Under the pieces are notes generated by a model that did no database searches, had not been told where the DNA came from, and was given only the letters and a program-made list of their open reading frames with translations. A stretch of 64,000 bases of DNA, taken from assembly GCA_017962025.1 (NCBI GenBank), contig JAGCWD010000123.1, positions 1 to 64,000 on the forward strand, given 5' to 3'. The position numbers and the translations under genes were made by a program. Origin of the DNA: Bacteroidales bacterium (GTDB lineage: Bacteria; Bacteroidota; Bacteroidia; Bacteroidales; UBA932). The stretch's first letter is position 1, and each line of letters begins with the position of its first letter. Below are positions 53,941 to 62,657 of this stretch, piece after piece.

Positions 53941-55794
53941 ATGAAAAAGTTAGTTACCCTCCTTGCCGGTATTTGCTGCCTCGTGTCCGTTTCCGCCATG
54001 GAGATAGACAGGGTCGAGCCGCCATTCTGGTGGGTCGGAATGAAAAACCCTTCGCTCCAACTCTTGGTCCACGGAAAGGATATCAGTGATGCAAAGGTTT
54101 CCCTCAAGCAAATAGGTGTGAAACTCGGGGAGATAACCAGGACCGGGAATCCCAACTACCTTTTCATCAATCTTGAGATTTCTTCCAAGGCCCACCCCGG
54201 CACATTCGACATAGTTTTCGATATAAACGGGCAGAAGACCATCCGTGAATATGAGCTGCGGGAGAGGAGTACCACTCCCGGAGCCCAGGGATTCGGCCCC
54301 GAAGATGTCCTTTATCTCATTACCCCGGACCGTTTCGCCAACGGAGATCCTTCTAACGACACCATTGGAGGAGCCAATCCGGACAGGAAACGTGACGGCG
54401 GCCGGCACGGTGGCGACATCAAGGGAGTATCCGATCACATGGATTACATCAAGGACCTTGGGATGACCACCATCTGGCTCAATCCTGTACAGGAGAATTC
54501 AGCAAGGACCTATCACGGCTATGCCATCACTGACTACTATGCCGTGGATCCCCGTTTCGGGACCATGGATGAATATATTGCCTTCGTACAGAAAGCCCAT
54601 GACAACGGCATGAAGGTAGTGATGGACATGATCTTCAATCATTGCGGAAGCACCCATTGGTGGATGAGCGACCTTCCCACGGGAGACTGGCTCAATTTCG
54701 ATAACACATTCGTCCCTACCAGTCACAACAAGTGGACGGCGGTCGATCCGCATGCTGCCCCTTCAGAGAAGAAAATGTTCTCAGACGGGTGGTTCAACAG
54801 GGGCATGCCCGACCTTAATCACCGGAATCCCCTGGTGGCTAACTATCTTATCCAGAACTGTATCTGGTGGATTGAATATGCCAGGATAGACGGGGTTCGC
54901 CAGGATACCCATCCTTACATGGATCCGATTTTCGCGGCCAGATGGTGCAAGGAGACACTGGATGAATATCCCGATTTTAACATAACCGGTGAGACCTGGT
55001 ATCCTGTCGGCAGCGGTTTCCCCGCCTGGTGGCAGGCCGGAAGCGTACTCAACAAGGAATATGACTCCCACCTCAAGAGCGTGATGGACTTCAACCTTGC
55101 CTTCATTGCACCGGAAGCCTTTACTCAGGAAAGCCGGTCAGATGACGGCGCAGCGACAGGACTTTTCAACATCTACGTCTCGATGGCCAACGATTTCCTG
55201 TATCCGGACCCGTCCAATGTGCTTGTGTTCCTGGACAATCACGACCTTGGCAGATTCTCGCGTGTTGAGGACCAAGGTCTCAATCGCTACAAACAGGGAT
55301 TAGCATTCCTGCTCACTACCCGCGGAATCCCCCAGGTCTATTATGGCACGGAACTCTTGTTCAAGGCCACCAAGGCCCAGGGTGACGGAGCGATCCGGAA
55401 AGACATGCCAGGTGGTTGGCCCGGCGATTCGAGGAGCGTGTTTACCAAGGAGGGGAGGACTCCTGAAGAACAGGACGCATATTCCTACATGCAGAAGATA
55501 CTTTCTTGGAGAAAGACTTCCAAGGCGGTGATTTCCGGTACCCTCACACAGTATGCTCCGTTTGCCAACAGCGGGAATTGTTATGTCTATGCCCGCCAAT
55601 ATGGGAATGAGACTGTTCTGGTAATATTGAGCGGATCGGACAAGGATGTAGATATCGATATGGCCCGCTTCTCGGACGTGACTGAAGGATTCAATTCCGG
55701 GAGAGACGTTGTCACCGGAAAAGTCCTGGACATTAAAGACAAGGTCCATGTTCCGGCAAGGGGTGCTTACATCCTTGACCTGTTTTCCAGATGA
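53941..55794 (+). CDS. Secreted GH13 alpha-amylase family enzyme (SusA/neopullulanase-like)
   Basis: Hydrolyses alpha-1,4-glucans. It is 617 residues. Signal peptide 1-19 (ending VSVSA). An N-terminal beta-sandwich (about 20-110) as in SusA/cyclomaltodextrinases, then the (beta/alpha)8 barrel: YHGYAITDYYAVDPRFGT (region I nearby), MDMIFNHCGS, GVRQDTHPY with the nucleophile Asp near 322, NITGETWYP with the acid Glu near 350, and VFLDNHDLGR with the third Asp near 433. All three catalytic acids are present. No susC/susD genes accompany it, so it is not in a classical starch-utilization locus. It lies 6 bases after the S41 gene. Confidence 0.95.
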   Translation: MKKLVTLLAGICCLVSVSAMEIDRVEPPFWWVGMKNPSLQLLVHGKDISDAKVSLKQIGVKLGEITRTGNPNYLFINLEISSKAHPGTFDIVFDINGQKTIREYELRERSTTPGAQGFGPEDVLYLITPDRFANGDPSNDTIGGANPDRKRDGGRHGGDIKGVSDHMDYIKDLGMTTIWLNPVQENSARTYHGYAITDYYAVDPRFGTMDEYIAFVQKAHDNGMKVVMDMIFNHCGSTHWWMSDLPTGDWLNFDNTFVPTSHNKWTAVDPHAAPSEKKMFSDGWFNRGMPDLNHRNPLVANYLIQNCIWWIEYARIDGVRQDTHPYMDPIFAARWCKETLDEYPDFNITGETWYPVGSGFPAWWQAGSVLNKEYDSHLKSVMDFNLAFIAPEAFTQESRSDDGAATGLFNIYVSMANDFLYPDPSNVLVFLDNHDLGRFSRVEDQGLNRYKQGLAFLLTTRGIPQVYYGTELLFKATKAQGDGAIRKDMPGGWPGDSRSVFTKEGRTPEEQDAYSYMQKILSWRKTSKAVISGTLTQYAPFANSGNCYVYARQYGNETVLVILSGSDKDVDIDMARFSDVTEGFNSGRDVVTGKVLDIKDKVHVPARGAYILDLFSR

Positions 55795-55819
55795 GTGATT
55801 TATTAATGCAAATTTGATT

Positions 55820-57373
55820 ATGAAAAGAATCTTCGTGTTTGCCGCTGCTTTTTTCTGCGTGATTTCAGCATGGGGACAGGATGACGAGTATTCAAGGGAT
55901 GAATGTACCAGTCTTGTTGTAGGTCGCCTGGCCTCTGTTGATGGTTCGGTCATCACCTCCCACACCTGTGACGGAGTGTCACGTACATGGATAAAAGTCG
56001 TCCCTGCCGCCGATTATGGCCGCAAGGAAATGGTGGACATATTCAAGAACACCCGCAGGACTGCGTTCGACGGCGACACCACGGGAGTCCGTTTCGCTGG
56101 ACAGATCCCTCAGGCACGCCATACCTATGCCTATCTCAACACCGCTTATCCTTGCATGAATGAAAAGCAGGTAGCTATGGGCGAAACCACATTCTCCGGT
56201 CCAGACACCCTCAGGAATGGAAGCAGCATGTTCCTGATAGAAGAACTTCAGAGGATAGCCCTACAGCGTTGCGACAATGCACGGGATGCTGTCAGGATGA
56301 TGGGAACCCTGGCCGAAAGATACGGCTATGCTGACGGAGGTGAGTGCATCACCGTTATCGACAAGAAGGAAGCCTGGTTCTTCGAGATCCTTGGCTGCGG
56401 TCGTGGAAAGGTCGGTGCTGTCTGGGCTGCCCAGAGGGTACCTGATGACGAGGTGGCGATCTCAGCGAACATCCCCAGAATCGGGAAGATAGATAGGGAG
56501 AATAAAGACTATTTCATGGCTTCCGACAACGTCGAGGCTGTAGCCTTGGAGTATGGTCTCTGGGATGGACAGGGAGATTTCGTGTTCTGGAAAGCATATC
56601 ACAGCTCTTATGGAGACGGAAAGAATTTCAAGGAAAGGGAATTCGTCGCCCTTAACACTCTGGCTCCTTCGCTACATCTTTCATTCGACGCTCCTGAACT
56701 CCCTTTCTCTGTGAAACCTGATGAAAAGGTGGATGTCAGGAAAGTAATGGAGATCCTGCGTGGAACCTACGAAGGACTTGAATTCGACATGACCAAGAAT
56801 GTGCTTGTGGACGTTCCCGCAAAAGATGGCCAGCCAGCTACAAAGACAGTGAGTCCCGTGGCTAATCCATGGCTCACCACAGACACCCGCAACATGCTCA
56901 ACACGATTGCCCCCGGGACGGTTGAATTCACCAGGACCCTCGCGGTAGCATGGTGCTCCCATTCCACCGTCATCCAGGCTCGTGACTGGTTGCCGGATTC
57001 GGTTGGAGGAATATGCTGGTATGCTTTGGACAATCCAGGCGAAAGCCCCCGATTCCCAATATTCAGCGGTACTACTGAACTTCCTGCGGCATTTGACACA
57101 TGCGGAATGCGCCGCTATGTCCCGGATGGGGCACTATGGACTTTCCGCAGGCCAAACCGTTTGGCGACCGTTACATGGCAGACCAACAAGGAGAGGGTGA
57201 TGAAGGATGTACAGACTATCGAAGACCTTGGTTTCGAAGGTCTTCCTGAAGTTGAAAAGAATCCTACGACTGATAATCTGAACGCATACACCGCAAAGAT
57301 CTACAATGCGGCTGCCGATCTTTGGAAGAAGCTCGAGGAAGACCTCTGGATGAAGCACGGACGCGGCTTCTAA
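55820..57373 (+). CDS. Secreted C69 family dipeptidase
   Basis: Ntn-type cysteine dipeptidase. It is 517 residues from the ATG at 55820; the frame has a TTG at 55814. The signal peptide ends near SAWGQ, and the nucleophile is Cys29 in DECTSLVVG, which would be exposed by further processing. Family segments: GSVITSHTCDGVSRTWIKVVPA, RYGYADGGECITVIDKKEAWFFEILG, VARLNTL-type VALNTLAPS and VNSTV-like GTVEFTRTLAVAWCSHSTV. It fits peptidase U34/C69. It follows the GH13 gene by 25 bases and shares its stop with the convergent metX (CTAA). Confidence 0.9.
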   Translation: MKRIFVFAAAFFCVISAWGQDDEYSRDECTSLVVGRLASVDGSVITSHTCDGVSRTWIKVVPAADYGRKEMVDIFKNTRRTAFDGDTTGVRFAGQIPQARHTYAYLNTAYPCMNEKQVAMGETTFSGPDTLRNGSSMFLIEELQRIALQRCDNARDAVRMMGTLAERYGYADGGECITVIDKKEAWFFEILGCGRGKVGAVWAAQRVPDDEVAISANIPRIGKIDRENKDYFMASDNVEAVALEYGLWDGQGDFVFWKAYHSSYGDGKNFKEREFVALNTLAPSLHLSFDAPELPFSVKPDEKVDVRKVMEILRGTYEGLEFDMTKNVLVDVPAKDGQPATKTVSPVANPWLTTDTRNMLNTIAPGTVEFTRTLAVAWCSHSTVIQARDWLPDSVGGICWYALDNPGESPRFPIFSGTTELPAAFDTCGMRRYVPDGALWTFRRPNRLATVTWQTNKERVMKDVQTIEDLGFEGLPEVEKNPTTDNLNAYTAKIYNAAADLWKKLEEDLWMKHGRGF

Positions 57374-58386
57374 AGCAGAGAAGGTGCAATGATGCGCCCT
57401 ATGGCTTCGGTTTCGATAAGGAAACCGTCATGGCCGTAGGGCGTTTCTATTTGGAAGTATTTGGCTCCGGGAACCATTTCTGACCAAGGTTTCATGTCTT
57501 CAGGAGGGAAGAGTTCGTCAGAGGACATGCAGACAAAGGTGCAATCAGCCGTGATTCCATTCAGGACTTTTTCCACTCCGCCACGTCCACGTCCGACGTT
57601 GTTGCTGTCCACCTCGTCGCAGACATAGAGGTAGGAATAGGCATCCCAGTCCTTGACGAATTTTGAACTCTGGTGACGGTAATAGGATCCTGCCTTATCT
57701 GCGAACATCACATCCGGAGAATCCTCCTCCTGTTTGAACAAACCTTCCTCGCTTCTGTAAGTCAGAAGAGCGATGGTACGGGCTGCCTTCAAACCATCCA
57801 TTCCGCCTTTCAGATTCTTGTGCTCCTTGAATGTAGGGTCGGCATACAGCGCCATCTTCATGGCCGAATTGAAACCCGTAAGCCAGGGAGTGACCCTTGC
57901 GCCGGTAGCAATGAAAAACACCTTGTCGAAAAGTTCCGGTTTCCAGGCCAGCCAGTCGAAGGTCATGAATCCTCCCATGGAGGTACTTATGACCATGTCG
58001 ATCTTCTGGATTCCCAGATGTTCCCTGAGGAGGTCGAAAGCCTTTACTGTGTCGTGTACAGTGACTCTTGGAAAATCGAAATAATAGGGTTTGCCAGTCT
58101 TGGGGTTTGTGGAAGCCGGGCCGGAAGAACCACAGGCAGACCCGAGTACGTTGGCACAGATTACGAAGAATTTTTCAGTGTCCAACAATTTTCCTGGACC
58201 TACCAGGGCTGGCCACCATTCTCCTTCGGCATCTGAGGAAGCAGTGAGGGCATGGCAGAGCCAGATTACTTTTTTCCCGGGAGAATAATCCCATGGAGAT
58301 GTATGGTAAGCGACTTCAAGGTTGTCGATGCTGCCACCGGCCTCGAATCCGAAGGTACCTTTGTGTCTGTAGAGATGTCTGATCAT
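57370..58386 (-). CDS. metX: Homoserine O-acetyltransferase
   Basis: Transfers acetyl from acetyl-CoA to homoserine, opening methionine synthesis. It is 338 residues with an alpha/beta hydrolase fold. Seen: WLCHALTASSDAEG (oxyanion region), CANVLGSACGSSGPAS, the nucleophile elbow STSMGGF with Ser136 (most members have GGSMGG), a catalytic Asp in MSSDELFPPED and His in YGHDGFLIE. The first elbow position is Ser-Thr rather than Gly-Gly, a mild deviation. It overlaps the symporter gene by 4 bases (ATGA) and is translated from its mRNA. Confidence 0.93.
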   Translation of the reverse strand: MIRHLYRHKGTFGFEAGGSIDNLEVAYHTSPWDYSPGKKVIWLCHALTASSDAEGEWWPALVGPGKLLDTEKFFVICANVLGSACGSSGPASTNPKTGKPYYFDFPRVTVHDTVKAFDLLREHLGIQKIDMVISTSMGGFMTFDWLAWKPELFDKVFFIATGARVTPWLTGFNSAMKMALYADPTFKEHKNLKGGMDGLKAARTIALLTYRSEEGLFKQEEDSPDVMFADKAGSYYRHQSSKFVKDWDAYSYLYVCDEVDSNNVGRGRGGVEKVLNGITADCTFVCMSSDELFPPEDMKPWSEMVPGAKYFQIETPYGHDGFLIETEAIGRIIAPSLL

Positions 58387-59582
58387 AGTTTTTTGCAGAG
58401 TTTGTCCACCCAGATTGCGCTGACCAGGTTGTCAGTGGTGTTTAGCAAGGTCGCCGGGATGTCCACCAGGGTGCTGATCACCAGAAGTGTGGCGGCGAAT
58501 CCTGGATCGACTCCAAGGATGGTACAAATCAAGATTTCTCCGGTCATTCCTCCGACCGGAATTGCTCCTACTACAAGGCTCGTGAGAATAGCTATCGCAA
58601 CTATTTCAAAACAGCCGTAACCGCTGAGACCATAGAACACGACCACGAAAATCGTCTTAAGGACACCTGAGACGACAGAGCCATCCTTATTGAGGTTGAT
58701 TCCCAAAGGAATGACTGATTCAGCAATGGAATTGTCAGCACCCATTTTCTTTGCCGCTTCTATTCCGGCAGGGATAGTGGCCGCACTTGAGCAGGTTGAA
58801 ATAGCAATGAGGGACGGACCGGTGATATTCTGCCAAAAGGCAGCCAGGGCCTTTGGCCCCCCGGCAATGACTATGTAGAGAGAGTTGATTCCGAAGAAGA
58901 GGACCGCAGTAATCACGAGGAACACCAGGAGACAGTTGATGAAACTGCCTACAATCTGGCCGCTTAGGTTGCCGATCATGTCGGCAAAATAGCATCCGAG
59001 GCAGACCGGTGCAGCATACATAAGGACTCTCATGAATTCCATGACCACTGACATCCCGTTGTCAAGGAATTTCTCCATGGCCTTTCCCTTCTCTCCAGAG
59101 AGAGAGGTTGCTGCTCCGAACAGGATCGAGAACACTATCATAGGGACCAGGTTGTCCTTGCTAAGAAGAAGGTGGAAATCGTGGACGGTAAATAGGTTTT
59201 CCACGGTTTCAAGAAGGGTCCTGCCTGCCAGGGCGACACCTGCTACGCCGGATCTTTCAGGAGGGATCCTGGTAGCAAAGGCTCCGAGCGGATTCCAGAA
59301 TCTGCATAGGGCCCATGTAAGGACTCCGGCCACTATGGAGCCGGCCAGAAAGACCACTACCGACCAGCTCAAAACCTTCCAGACCTTCTTTTCTGCAGTC
59401 AGCTTGCAGACCGACGAGGCTATGCTGAAGAAGACCGTCGGAACGAGAAGAACAAATGTCAGGTTTAGGAAGATTTCCCCGACGGGTTTGACAAAGGATG
59501 CTGCCGGCCCGAAGACAACTCCGCAAATGGCACCGACGGCTACTCCAAGCAGGAGAAGAAGAGTCTGGACGAAATGTTTCAT
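58383..59582 (-). CDS. Dicarboxylate/amino acid:cation symporter (DAACS family)
   Basis: It is 399 residues with about eight membrane segments plus two re-entrant hairpins. Family signatures: STCSSAATIPAGIEAAKKMG (HP1 serine-rich loop and TM7), VIPLGINLNKDGSVV (the NMDGT-type loop) and VGAIPVGGMTGEILI (HP2). Substrates of the family are glutamate, aspartate, dicarboxylates or serine/threonine; SstT-like is possible. Being first in an operon with metX hints at an amino-acid substrate. The -7 element ends only 5 bases before the ATG, so the mRNA may be leaderless. Confidence 0.92.
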   Translation of the reverse strand: MKHFVQTLLLLLGVAVGAICGVVFGPAASFVKPVGEIFLNLTFVLLVPTVFFSIASSVCKLTAEKKVWKVLSWSVVVFLAGSIVAGVLTWALCRFWNPLGAFATRIPPERSGVAGVALAGRTLLETVENLFTVHDFHLLLSKDNLVPMIVFSILFGAATSLSGEKGKAMEKFLDNGMSVVMEFMRVLMYAAPVCLGCYFADMIGNLSGQIVGSFINCLLVFLVITAVLFFGINSLYIVIAGGPKALAAFWQNITGPSLIAISTCSSAATIPAGIEAAKKMGADNSIAESVIPLGINLNKDGSVVSGVLKTIFVVVFYGLSGYGCFEIVAIAILTSLVVGAIPVGGMTGEILICTILGVDPGFAATLLVISTLVDIPATLLNTTDNLVSAIWVDKLCKKL

Positions 59583-59587
59583 TATCG

Positions 59588-59595
59588 CAAATATA
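59588..59595 (-). promoter_or_regulatory. -7 promoter element for the symporter-metX operon
   Basis: TATATTTG on the minus strand matches TAnnTTTG. It ends 5 bases before the symporter ATG, so the transcript would start at or next to the start codon. Confidence 0.45.
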
Positions 59596-59609
59596 CCGAT
59601 TTGTTTTCT

Positions 59610-59617
59610 TAATTTTG
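59610..59617 (+). promoter_or_regulatory. -7 promoter element for ispF
   Basis: TAATTTTG matches TAnnTTTG, 22 bases before the ispF ATG. Confidence 0.5.
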
Positions 59618-59639
59618 TCAGAACAGACGTTATTTCAAT

Positions 59640-60182
59640 ATGGGTTGGTTTTCTTCAAACAGTATCAGGGTGGGTAATGGCTATGACGTCCATGCCTTGA
59701 AAGAAGGACTTCCGATGTGGTTGTGTGGGGTAAGCATTCCTTCTGAAAAGGGTTTTGTGGCTCATTCAGACGGCGATGTTGCTATTCATGCTCTTTGCGA
59801 CGCCCTTCTTGGTGCGGCAGCATTGGGAGACATCGGCCTTCACTTCCCGGACAGCGACCCGAAGTACAAAGGGATAGACAGCAAGAAATTGCTTGCAGAG
59901 GTGGTCGGGATGCTGAAAGATAGGAAGCGGAACGGAGGAGAGCTATATGACATAGAAAATGTTGATATCACCATAGCGCTTCAAGAACCGAAACTGAGGC
60001 CGTATATCGACCAGATGAGGGAGACCCTTGCAAGGATAATGGGTATCGAGAAGACCCGGGTCAGTGTCAAGGCGACCACAACTGAGCATCTCGGCTTCGT
60101 TGGTCGTGGAGAGGGATGTGAAGTCTGGGCCACTGTACAGCTCATCACCAAGAGTGCCAAACGGATTTTCTTCTGGACATGA
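59640..60182 (+). CDS. ispF: 2-C-methyl-D-erythritol 2,4-cyclodiphosphate synthase
   Basis: Fifth step of the MEP pathway to isoprenoids; cyclizes CDP-ME 2-phosphate. It is 180 residues, longer than the usual 155-165 by a few N-terminal residues, a small insert (DRKRNGGELYDIENVD) and a C-terminal tail. Seen: zinc ligands in GYDVHAL (Asp16, His18), AHSDGDVAIHALCDALLGA, the GLHFPDSDP loop, EPKLRPYI, and the C-terminal KATTTEHLGFVGRGEG. Its stop overlaps the next start as ATGA, so it is coupled to the SSS symporter gene. Confidence 0.96.
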   Translation: MGWFSSNSIRVGNGYDVHALKEGLPMWLCGVSIPSEKGFVAHSDGDVAIHALCDALLGAAALGDIGLHFPDSDPKYKGIDSKKLLAEVVGMLKDRKRNGGELYDIENVDITIALQEPKLRPYIDQMRETLARIMGIEKTRVSVKATTTEHLGFVGRGEGCEVWATVQLITKSAKRIFFWT

Positions 60183-61633
60183 CCCCTTTTGCTGTTATCA
60201 TTACGATGGCTGCGTATTTCGCAGTCATGTTGGCAGTAGGCTTGATTTCTTCGAGGGGAACTGACAACTCCGGTTTCTTCAATGGTGGCAGGAAGGCCCC
60301 TTGGTGGATAGTGGCCATAGCCATGATCGGGGCTCCAATGTCAGGAGTGACTTATGTTTCGGTTCCCGGAATGGTCGGGATGGGCGGAACCGCCATGGGC
60401 TACATGCAGATGGTCTTTGGCTTTTTCGTCGGTTATGTCTTGATTGCATTCGTCCTGACCCCTGTCTTCTTCAGGATGAACATGGTTTCAATATACCAGT
60501 ACCTTGAAGACAGGTTCGGCGCGGCGTCTCATAAGACAGGAGCCTGGTTTTTCTTTATCTCCAAGATCCTTGGAGCAGCTGTAAGGCTTTATCTTGTCTG
60601 TGTAACCCTTCAGTTGATGGTTTTCGATCCTCTGGGACTGCCATTTGTCTTCAATGTAGTGGTCTCTATGGCGATAGTCTTGATCTATACCTTCAGGGGA
60701 GGAGTCAAGTCTGTTCTATGGACAGATACTCTCAAGACCGTCTGCATGGTGGTTTCCATAGTGCTTGCAATCATATTCATTTCAAAGGACCTTGGCCTGG
60801 ATTTTTCCGGTATGGTGGAGACGGTACGGGAGAGTGGGTATTCGAGGATCTTCTTCTTTGACGACGTCAATCATCCTGAGTATTTCTGGAAGCAGTTCCT
60901 GGCCGGCATATTCACTGTGTTGGCCATGACCGGCCTGGACCAGGCCCTGATGCAGAGGACGCTTGCGAGCCGGAATGCCCGTGATTCCAGGAAAAACCTG
61001 ATTACCAGTGGCCTTTTGCAGGTTCCGGTCATATTCCTTTTCCTCTGTCTTGGTGCCCTCCTTTATATCTTTGCAGGACAGAGGGGTATCGCGGAGACTG
61101 GAGATACCCTGTTCCCGGCGGTGGCCACCGGAGGATATCTTCCTGTAATAGTCGGAATCCTTTTCGTAATAGGCCTTGTCTCCTGCGCTTATTCGGCGGG
61201 AGGTTCAGCCCTGACTGCATTGACCACTTCTTTCACTGTAGATATAATCGGAACCAAGGGGAAGGACGATGAAAAGATTGCTTCGACAAGGAAGAAAGTG
61301 CATCTGGCAATGGCCTTGATGATGGGTCTTGTGATAATGGTCTTTTATTTACTTAACACGAAGTCTGCCATTGATGCAGTCTATAAACTTGCCAGCTACA
61401 CCTATGGTCCGATTCTCGGGATGTTCGCTTTCGGTATATTCTGCAAAAGGGAAGTACGCGACAGATGGGTGCCTTTTGTGGCCATTGCAGCACCTGTCTT
61501 GTGTTTCATCCTGCAGGATAATTCAGAGCGTTGGTTCGGTGGTTACAAGTTCTCCTATGAACTTATTCTGATCAATGCATTGTTCACTGTCATAGGCTTA
61601 TGTCTGCTGATCAAGTCAAAAAATACGAATTAA
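60179..61633 (+). CDS. Sodium:solute symporter (SSS family)
   Basis: Na+-coupled uptake of an unknown solute. It is 484 residues with about 13 membrane segments. Family features: FFNGGRKAPWWIVAIAMIGAPMSGVTYVSVPG (helix 1-2 Na+ region), IYQYLEDRFG, IYTFRGGVKSVLWTD and SCAYSAGGSALTALTTSF (Na+ site residues in helix 8). It overlaps ispF by 4 bases. The substrate is not apparent; sugar, sialic acid or acid uptake are possible. Confidence 0.92.
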   Translation: MTPFAVIITMAAYFAVMLAVGLISSRGTDNSGFFNGGRKAPWWIVAIAMIGAPMSGVTYVSVPGMVGMGGTAMGYMQMVFGFFVGYVLIAFVLTPVFFRMNMVSIYQYLEDRFGAASHKTGAWFFFISKILGAAVRLYLVCVTLQLMVFDPLGLPFVFNVVVSMAIVLIYTFRGGVKSVLWTDTLKTVCMVVSIVLAIIFISKDLGLDFSGMVETVRESGYSRIFFFDDVNHPEYFWKQFLAGIFTVLAMTGLDQALMQRTLASRNARDSRKNLITSGLLQVPVIFLFLCLGALLYIFAGQRGIAETGDTLFPAVATGGYLPVIVGILFVIGLVSCAYSAGGSALTALTTSFTVDIIGTKGKDDEKIASTRKKVHLAMALMMGLVIMVFYLLNTKSAIDAVYKLASYTYGPILGMFAFGIFCKREVRDRWVPFVAIAAPVLCFILQDNSERWFGGYKFSYELILINALFTVIGLCLLIKSKNTN

Positions 61634-61634
61634 T

Positions 61635-61665
61635 TTTGCGGATTCAGGATAAATCTCTATTTTTG
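61635..61665 (+). promoter_or_regulatory. Promoter of the tRNA pair (TTTG-N19-TATTTTTG)
   Basis: A TTTG at 61635-61638 and TATTTTTG at 61658-61665 are 19 bp apart, a full match to the Bacteroidota promoter. The first tRNA starts 39 bases downstream; the frdC gene may share this transcript. Confidence 0.7.
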
Positions 61666-61704
61666 CAGTCCCGAAACATGTGAGGAACGCAGTTAGGGAA
61701 CCAT

Positions 61705-61775
61705 TGAGATATGGTGTAATGGTAGCACTACAGATTCTGGCTCTGTCAGTGAGGGTTCGAATCCTTCTATCTCAA
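61705..61775 (+). tRNA. tRNA-Gln (CTG anticodon)
   Basis: The acceptor stem TGAGATA/TATCTCA, the D arm with GTGTAATGGTAGCAC, the anticodon stem ACAGA/TCTGT around TTCTGGC (anticodon CTG at 34-36), and a T arm GAGGG-TTCGAAT-CCTTC form a normal cloverleaf. The discriminator is A at 61775. CCA is not encoded. Confidence 0.92.
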
Positions 61776-61789
61776 CTTAAACGGGACAT

Positions 61790-61863
61790 GGCGGGGTAGC
61801 TCAGCTGGCTAGAGCGTCGGATTCATAATCCGGAGGTCGTGGGATCATGCCCCACCCCCGCTA
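61790..61863 (+). tRNA. tRNA-Met (CAT anticodon) with an unusual T loop
   Basis: The acceptor GGCGGGG/CCCCGCT (first pair G-U), a normal D arm GCTC/GAGC, the anticodon stem TCGGA/TCCGG around TTCATAA (anticodon CAT), and T stem GTGGG/CCCAC. The T loop reads ATCATGC instead of the usual TTCRAnY, so T54 and A58 are missing. The acceptor G1-U72 pair and stem are those of an elongator rather than the initiator. CCA is not encoded. Confidence 0.88.
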
Positions 61864-61884
61864 CAACCACAAATATTGACGATA

Positions 61885-62616
61885 ATGCCTAACGCGTTCC
61901 ATTATTCGATCGGCAGGAAGTTCATCCAAGCAGTCAGCGGAGCCTTCCTCATAATTTTCCTGCTACTCCACGGTACTATTAATTTTTTCTCTGTCATTGA
62001 TTCATTCACTGGCAAATTTGGCGTCGTGGCAGCCGATGAGAAGCTATTCTCTGCTGGAGATGGTTTGTTCAAGCTTGGTTGCGACTTCATGTCGACTCCT
62101 TTCATCGACATCATGGTCCCGATCCTTGCTCTCGGCCTCCTCGTGCATATCATCTACGGTTGCTATCTCACCTGGAAGAACATCAAGGCCCGTGGCGGTG
62201 TGAAGCGCTATGAAGAGAAGAGCGTGGCCGCAGCTGATTCATGGGCAGCAAAGAACATGTTTGTCCTGGGAATAGTAATTCTCGGTATCCTGTTCTTCCA
62301 TCTTTCCCATTTCTGGGCAAAGATGCAGCTCCCTGAGATGTTTGGAATAGGAGACTTTGAGAATAATCCTTATTACCTGCTTTGCGCTACGTTCGGCAAA
62401 TGGTGGATGCTTGTTATCTACCTTATTTGGTTTGCCGCAATCTGGCTGCATCTCTGCCATGGATTCTGGAGCATGTTCCAGACCGTGGGCTGGAACAACC
62501 AGATTTGGTTCAAGAGGCTTAAGGTAATAGGTGCCATTGTGGCCAGTTTGATTGTCTTCCTTTTCGTGGCAACGGCAATAAACGCCTTCCTCCAAGCAAA
62601 TGGATTTTTGGGATAA
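61885..62616 (+). CDS. frdC: Fumarate reductase/succinate dehydrogenase cytochrome b subunit
   Basis: Di-heme membrane anchor that links menaquinone to FrdB. It is 243 residues from the ATG at 61885; TTG at 61876 is a longer alternative. Five membrane segments. Seen: SIGRKFIQAVSGAFLIIFLLLHGTINFF (helix 1 with a heme-ligand His), PILALGLLVHIIYGCYLTW, ILFFHLSHFWAKMQ and AAIWLHLCHGFWSMFQ, each with conserved His heme ligands of the b558 type. frdA-frdB lie 49 kb away on the other strand. It follows two tRNA genes by 21 bases with no promoter seen between. Confidence 0.9.
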   Translation: MPNAFHYSIGRKFIQAVSGAFLIIFLLLHGTINFFSVIDSFTGKFGVVAADEKLFSAGDGLFKLGCDFMSTPFIDIMVPILALGLLVHIIYGCYLTWKNIKARGGVKRYEEKSVAAADSWAAKNMFVLGIVILGILFFHLSHFWAKMQLPEMFGIGDFENNPYYLLCATFGKWWMLVIYLIWFAAIWLHLCHGFWSMFQTVGWNNQIWFKRLKVIGAIVASLIVFLFVATAINAFLQANGFLG

Positions 62617-62619
62617 AAA

Positions 62620-62650
62620 TTTGTTTTTATAAATTTTTTATCCATATTTG
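62620..62650 (+). promoter_or_regulatory. Promoter of the trp leader (TTTG-N19-CATATTTG)
   Basis: TTTG at 62620-62623 and CATATTTG at 62643-62650 (first base off TAnnTTTG) are 19 bp apart. It ends 7 bases before the leader peptide ATG. Confidence 0.5.
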
Positions 62651-62657
62651 CGAAAGA

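Noticed and set aside
53941..55794. Part of a starch-utilization (sus) locus
   Set aside because: No susC- or susD-like gene lies on either side; the neighbours are an S41 peptidase and a C69 dipeptidase.
57370..59640. SAM or other riboswitch ahead of the metX operon
   Set aside because: Only 57 bases separate the symporter gene from ispF, with promoters for both; no room for a riboswitch.
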